From an uncultured Clostridia bacterium (GTDB taxonomy: Bacteria; Bacillota; Clostridia; Oscillospirales; Acutalibacteraceae): a stretch of 18,305 bases of DNA. The stretch covers positions 1-18,305 of the forward strand of contig CALEIO010000209.1 in the NCBI GenBank assembly GCA_937875885.1, given 5' to 3'. The position numbers and the translations under genes were made by a program. Below are positions 15,444-18,305 of this stretch, one piece after another. Below the pieces are notes generated by a model. The model saw nothing but the letters and a program-made list of their open reading frames with translations. It was not told the origin of the DNA and made no database searches. Positions within the stretch are counted from its first letter, which is position 1; the number at the start of each line of letters is the position of its first letter.

Positions 15444-15572
15444 ATGAAATATACAGCACCCGAGATGAACGTATTCATGTTCGAGGAGATGGACGTTGTT
15501 GTTGCTTCTGCAGTTCTTCCTGTTGTAACAGAGACAACTGAGGAGGACAGACCCGAGTACATCGAGGACTAA
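15444..15572 (+). CDS. 42-residue acidic peptide, copy 2 (unknown function)
   Basis: A paralogue of the peptide at 15107 with the same length and plan: MKYTAPEMNV (1-10), FMFEEMDVVVASAV (11-24), a variable stretch LPVVTET (25-31), and TEEDRPEYIED (32-42). The N-terminal ten residues, VASAV (20-24) and the tail TEED-x-PEYIED are shared; the centre differs, with only three threonines in place of six. GGAGGTGA lies 7 bases before the ATG. It too has a private promoter and terminator. No cysteines, signal peptide or membrane segment. The conservation of both ends at protein level, with synonymous differences such as TAC/TAT and CCT/CCC, indicates that both copies are under selection as proteins. 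Function unknown. Confidence 0.85.
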   Translation: MKYTAPEMNVFMFEEMDVVVASAVLPVVTETTEEDRPEYIED

Positions 15573-15594
15573 TCCAAAACCTAAAAAAGGCGAA

Positions 15595-15627
15595 CACAGG
15601 CGGCATTAGTCGCCTGTGCTTTTTTTT
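15595..15627 (+). terminator. Intrinsic terminator of peptide gene copy 2
   Basis: CACAGGCGGC (15595-15604) and GTCGCCTGTG (15609-15618) pair over 10 bp with one G-U around ATTA, followed by C and eight T. The stem core ACAGGCGGC/GTCGCCTGT is the same as that of copy 1, evidence that the whole cassette was duplicated. Confidence 0.93.
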
Positions 15628-15639
15628 GCCACAAATTTG

Positions 15640-15682
15640 TTGAAAAACCTTGTTTCTTGGTGTATGATATATTAGTATCATA
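15640..15682 (+). promoter_or_regulatory. Promoter of the SGNH lipoprotein gene with overlapping inverted repeat
   Basis: TTGAAA (15640-15645), a 17-base spacer and TATGAT (15663-15668). The -10 is part of a perfect inverted repeat TATGATA (15663-15669) / TATCATA (15676-15682), which would cover the -10 and the start of transcription, a usual position for a repressor site. Confidence 0.6.
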
Positions 15683-15710
15683 TATGAATATAATAAGAAG
15701 GTGTTTTGTT

Positions 15711-16505
15711 ATGAATAGATTCCCCGTAATATTTGCTTCCCTTGCTTTGTGTGTGCTTATGTTGTGCTCACTTACTGCTTGCGGCAATACCGACACTGCT
15801 CTTTCCACTACTCCTGCAGATACAACCGCTACTGATGCACAGAGTGCTTCTATGTCAGAAAATCAGTCGGGCAGTCAGACAGCTACAGCCGTTGACCCAA
15901 GCTATTTTGACAATGCAGCCTTTGTGGGCGACTCCGTAAGCCTCAAGCTCAGCTACTATGCTGCGGCTACAGGTGCACTGGGTAATGCCCAGTTCTTTAC
16001 AGCAGGCTCTCTTGGCTCCGGCAATGCTCTGTGGGAGGTTTCTGATGAATCCGTTCACCCCTCATATCAGGGCACAAAGATGCTTGTTGAGGATTGTGTT
16101 GCAAACTCAAAGGCAGAGTGTGTTTATATTATGCTTGGTATGAATGATCTTGCTGTTTACGGAATCGATGATACCATTGCAAACTACCAGACCCTCATCG
16201 GCAGAATCTTTGAGAAAAGCCCCAACGTGAAGATTATTGTTCAGTCTATGACTCCTATGACATCTACAAGCGAGATTCTTGGCTCATCACTTAACAACGA
16301 GATTATCAAGGACTACAACGCCCGTCTGAGTGCTCTGTGCACAGAAAAAGGCTGGACCTTTGTGGATGTGGCATCTGTTATGTACGATGCAGAGGGCAAG
16401 AATCTGAACCGCGATTTTTGCAGCGACCCCGATGGTCTTGGCGTTCACTTTACCGAGGCGGGTTGCGAGAAATGGGTTGAGTACCTCTCAACACACACAC
16501 CCTGA
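15711..16505 (+). CDS. SGNH/GDSL-family hydrolase lipoprotein
   Basis: 264 residues from the ATG at 15711, which has AAGAAGGTG upstream; a longer frame from 15657 has no such site and would spoil the signal peptide. Type II signal peptide with lipobox LTAC (Cys24), then a Ser/Thr/Gln-rich linker (about 25-60). SGNH blocks follow: FVGDSVS (71-77, nucleophile S75), LGMND (142-146) and a C-terminal DGLGVHFTEAG (241-251) supplying Asp and His; the usual DxxH spacing is two residues longer here. Such lipoproteins act outside the membrane, probably removing acyl groups from polysaccharide, though the substrate is unknown. The DUF4358 gene 21 bases downstream is probably in the same operon. Confidence 0.9.
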   Translation: MNRFPVIFASLALCVLMLCSLTACGNTDTALSTTPADTTATDAQSASMSENQSGSQTATAVDPSYFDNAAFVGDSVSLKLSYYAAATGALGNAQFFTAGSLGSGNALWEVSDESVHPSYQGTKMLVEDCVANSKAECVYIMLGMNDLAVYGIDDTIANYQTLIGRIFEKSPNVKIIVQSMTPMTSTSEILGSSLNNEIIKDYNARLSALCTEKGWTFVDVASVMYDAEGKNLNRDFCSDPDGLGVHFTEAGCEKWVEYLSTHTP

Positions 16506-16526
16506 AAATAAAACGGAGGGTATAAT

Positions 16527-16997
16527 ATGAAAAAGATTTTATGCACACTTGCAGCAATCCTTTGTATGCTGTCACTTTTCGCTTGTGGCGCCGGGAATGC
16601 TGCAGATACTAAAGATGTAGACATTGCTCTGGTTAAAGAAAATATCATCACAGAGCTCAAAATAGAAGGTGCTATGGACGTGCCTGCAGAAAGACTTCTG
16701 GCACTTTACGGCATCGATGCCGCAGACATTGCAGAGTCTGCCTGCTACGTTACAATGGACGGAGTTTTTCCCGACGAAATAGTAATGATTAAGGCAACAG
16801 ACTCCGACGCCGCAAAGAGGGTAGAGGAGAAGCTGGAAGCCCGCCTTAACGAAATCAAGGTGCAGTCCCAGAGCTACGACCCCGAAAACTATGCCATCGC
16901 CCAGGAGTGCGCAGTGCTCACACAGGGCAACACAGTGGCTCTCTTTATGTCTCCCAACCACGCACAGATGGAAGAAATCTTCAAAACCGCAGAATAA
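16527..16997 (+). CDS. DUF4358 domain lipoprotein
   Basis: 156 residues; the ATG follows CGGAGGG by about 6 bases. Lipoprotein signal peptide with lipobox LFAC (Cys20). The mature part matches the DUF4358 pattern: a region around YGIDAADIAESACYVTMDG (70-88), PDEIVMIKATDSDAAKRVEEKLEARL and a C-terminal YDPENYAIAQECAVLTQGNTVALFM. Function of the family is unknown. It is 21 bases downstream of the SGNH lipoprotein; from memory the two families, sometimes with an MBOAT acyltransferase, are frequent neighbours in clostridia, suggesting a shared role at the cell surface. No terminator of its own other than the hairpin at 17033. Confidence 0.88.
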   Translation: MKKILCTLAAILCMLSLFACGAGNAADTKDVDIALVKENIITELKIEGAMDVPAERLLALYGIDAADIAESACYVTMDGVFPDEIVMIKATDSDAAKRVEEKLEARLNEIKVQSQSYDPENYAIAQECAVLTQGNTVALFMSPNHAQMEEIFKTAE

Positions 16998-17004
16998 ATA
17001 CAGC

Positions 17005-17346
17005 AAATCCTCCGACCAATGTAAGGACGGTAAAAAGGGTGTGTAGAAATTCTACACACCCTTTTAGTTTTATCTCATAACGTAACAAGCAGGACGTTTG
17101 GGTACCCAAATGTCACTTTTCAGGTGAACCTGAAACCTTTTAGGGATATTGTGAGACAAGTCTCACAGGGATATTTTGCCTGACAGCAAAGTTATATTAA
17201 AACTATCAGTTTTAGTGATATTTTATTCGCCCTAAACTGCCGAAGGTAATACCACTTGTCTTAAGATAAATATAACTGCGAAGCAATATAATTCGCCGCA
17301 AGGCGAACAAAACTAGCCAAGTGTCTTGGCTGAAATCGGAGGATTT
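17005..17346. repeat. Multi-hairpin intergenic element with terminal inverted repeats (MITE-like)
   Basis: Bounded by AAATCCTCCGA (17005-17015) and its exact complement TCGGAGGATTT (17336-17346), 342 bases in all, without an ORF. Inside are eight short hairpins: AAAAGGGTGTGTAGA/TCTACACACCCTTTT (17033-17065, 15 bp), GACGTTTGGG/CCCAAATGTC (17093-17114), TTTCAGGT/ACCTGAAA (17118-17135), TGTGAGAC/GTCTCACA (17150-17167), TTTGC/GCAAA (17175-17190), AAAACT/AGTTTT (17199-17213), TTCGCC-GCAA-GGCGAA (17292-17307) and AGCCAAG/CTTGGCT (17315-17331). The fourth is flanked by the direct repeat AGGGATATT. It resembles dispersed palindromic elements of gut clostridia as I remember them. No clear target duplication; copy number cannot be seen here. 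Confidence 0.6.
17033..17065. terminator. Long hairpin, probable terminator after the DUF4358 gene
   Basis: Perfect 15-bp stem with a 3-base loop, A-rich on its left and T-rich on its right arm, so it can act in both directions. It is 36 bases after the DUF4358 stop and is part of the repeat element, which may therefore serve as the operon's terminator. Confidence 0.7.
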
Positions 17347-17384
17347 TTTTGCAATATTTGCACTGTTGCAACCTTTGTTGCTTC

Positions 17385-17413
17385 TTGACCCTTTTTGGGG
17401 AATAAGCTATAAT
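17385..17413 (+). promoter_or_regulatory. Consensus promoter of the DUF2752 gene
   Basis: TTGACC (17385-17390), a 17-base spacer and TATAAT (17408-17413), 67 bases before the ATG. It lies just outside the right end of the repeat element. Confidence 0.85.
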
Positions 17414-17480
17414 TAAGGCAGAAATTCGGGGATTTGGTGTTATACGGATTCTGCATCAACGGGAAAGGTCAGGTGATTGT

Positions 17481-17810
17481 ATGAACAAAAAAAGTCTTTA
17501 CCCAAAGCTTCTGGTGTTTTTTGTGCTGGGAGTTTATATGGTAATTGCTGTACGGTTTCGTATCAACTGTCCCATCCTTACTCTTACAGGCATCCCTTGC
17601 CTTGGCTGTGGAATGACAAGAGCGGTGGGCTCTGCTTTAAGACTTGATTTTGCTGGTGCTTTTTCTTATCATTTTATGTTCTGGAGTTTGCCTTTGCTGT
17701 TCTTCTGCTTTATGAAAGATGGCAGAATCTTTAAGAATAAATACCTGAACCTAATATTTTATGCTCTTATTCTGGCAGGATTTGTAGCAAACTGGATTTT
17801 GAAATTGTAG
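17481..17810 (+). CDS. DUF2752 family membrane protein
   Basis: 109 residues; the ATG follows AGGTCAGGTGAT. Hydrophobic segments at about 8-25, 62-78 and 90-107 suggest three membrane helices. Between the first two lies the family signature CPILTLTGIPCLGCGMTRA (Cys 30, 40, 43), with the CxxCGMTRA core. DUF2752 proteins are small membrane proteins of unknown function; the conserved cysteines could bind metal or be redox-active, but this is not established. It has its own promoter; no terminator is visible after the stop. Confidence 0.9.
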   Translation: MNKKSLYPKLLVFFVLGVYMVIAVRFRINCPILTLTGIPCLGCGMTRAVGSALRLDFAGAFSYHFMFWSLPLLFFCFMKDGRIFKNKYLNLIFYALILAGFVANWILKL

Positions 17811-17837
17811 AATATGGTAAAATACAGGGCTATTTTG

Positions 17838-17867
17838 TTGACAGTGTTTACTTTAGTGTGCTATAAT
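17838..17867 (+). promoter_or_regulatory. Near-consensus promoter before the der fragment junction
   Basis: TTGACA (17838-17843), an 18-base spacer and TATAAT (17862-17867). No start codon with a ribosome binding site follows before the der-like sequence begins, so the gene this promoter served appears to be cut off by the junction near 17930-17945. Confidence 0.7.
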
Positions 17868-17940
17868 AATTTCACAAAATAATTTTCGGTCATAATCCCG
17901 TTTTCCTTTCAACGTCGATTCTGCTTTCATTGTAACACAG

Positions 17941-18305
17941 AAAAAGACAAAATACAATGGAAAAGAATATGTATTTATCGATACAGCAGGTATTCGCCGT
18001 AAGAGTAAAATTGTAGAAGAAATCGAACGTTTCAGTATCATTCGTGCAGTTGCAGCAGTTGAACGTTGTGACGTAGCGATTATCATGATTGATGCGACAG
18101 AAGGTGTAACCGAACAGGATGCTAAAATTGCAGGTATCGCCCATGATAGAGGTAAGGGTGTTATTATCGCTGTTAATAAGTGGGATGCGATTGAAAAGAA
18201 CAATGATACTGTAAAAGAACATACACAGGACATTCGTGATGTATTAAGCTTTATGCCTTATGCAGAAATCCTTTTCATTTCTGCAAAATCAGGACAGAGA
18301 TTACA
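17941..18305 (+). CDS. der: Ribosome biogenesis GTPase Der (EngA), internal fragment, 5'-truncated and open at the 3' end
   Basis: About 121 residues in one open frame show the second G domain of Der: KYNGKEYVFIDTAGIRRKSK (G3 DTAG), ERCDVAIIMIDATEGVTEQD, VNKWDAIEK (G4 NKWD) and ISAKSG (G5 SAK). The first G domain, the P-loop of the second domain and any start codon are missing; the first in-frame ATG is at 18085, inside the domain. The frame is open back to 17896 but that part has no Der similarity. All ten or so Glu codons are GAA and Arg is mostly CGT, whereas genes in the rest of the window favour GAG. This suggests a foreign or chimeric segment. The 3' end runs out of the window. Der binds the 50S subunit during assembly when intact. 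Confidence 0.85.

Noticed and set aside
17005..17346. Hairpin cluster as a CRISPR array
   Set aside because: The hairpins differ in sequence and are not separated by regular spacers; there is no repeated direct unit of CRISPR length.
17853..18233. Minus-strand frames of 110 and 126 codons near the right end
   Set aside because: They lie opposite the der fragment, whose plus-strand frame has clear GTPase motifs.

Overview
The window looks like a chromosomal piece of a spore-forming gut clostridium, probably Ruminococcaceae/Oscillospiraceae. Grounds: a complete spoIIAA-spoIIAB-sigF operon, the Firmicutes order holB-ricT-trmN6-rsmI, AGGAGGTG-type ribosome binding sites, DUF4358 and SGNH lipoproteins side by side, and a very large secreted protein combining a CotH domain with starch-binding-like modules. 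The species cannot be named from sequence alone.

Layout. 1-139: end of proA. 166-1120 (minus): three overlapping or closely spaced small genes of unknown function. 1181-1651: a YfcE-type phosphodiesterase, divergent from them. 1723-6759: a housekeeping run of holB, ricT, a 56-residue ferredoxin with its own promoter and terminator, trmN6, rsmI and folC. 6855-8240: the forespore sigma-F control operon, with a Spo0A-box-like site and a hairpin in front of it. 8241-8893: 653 bases without a gene, holding a strong extended -10 promoter and a roughly 150-base structured leader. 8894-14806: a 1970-residue secreted CotH/starch-binding-like protein with very biased codon use, ended by a strong terminator. 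15107-15572: two tandem, near-twin 42-residue peptide genes, each with its own promoter and terminator. 15711-16997: two lipoproteins (SGNH hydrolase and DUF4358). 17005-17346: a hairpin-packed element bounded by inverted repeats. 17481-17810: a DUF2752 membrane protein. 17941-18305: a 5'-truncated der (EngA) fragment with quite different codon use, running off the end.

How the genes fit together. HolB (clamp loader), TrmN6 and RsmI (RNA methylation) and FolC (folate) are housekeeping; RicT connects to RNA processing and the decision to sporulate; SpoIIAA/AB/SigF is the first compartment-specific sporulation switch. The right half is accessory and extracytoplasmic: a secreted polymer-binding protein, two envelope lipoproteins and two small peptides of unknown function.

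The best candidates for something undescribed are the duplicated 42-residue peptide cassettes (Thr-rich then Asp/Glu-rich tails), the structured leader before the giant gene, and the multi-hairpin element. The der fragment most likely marks an assembly or insertion junction.
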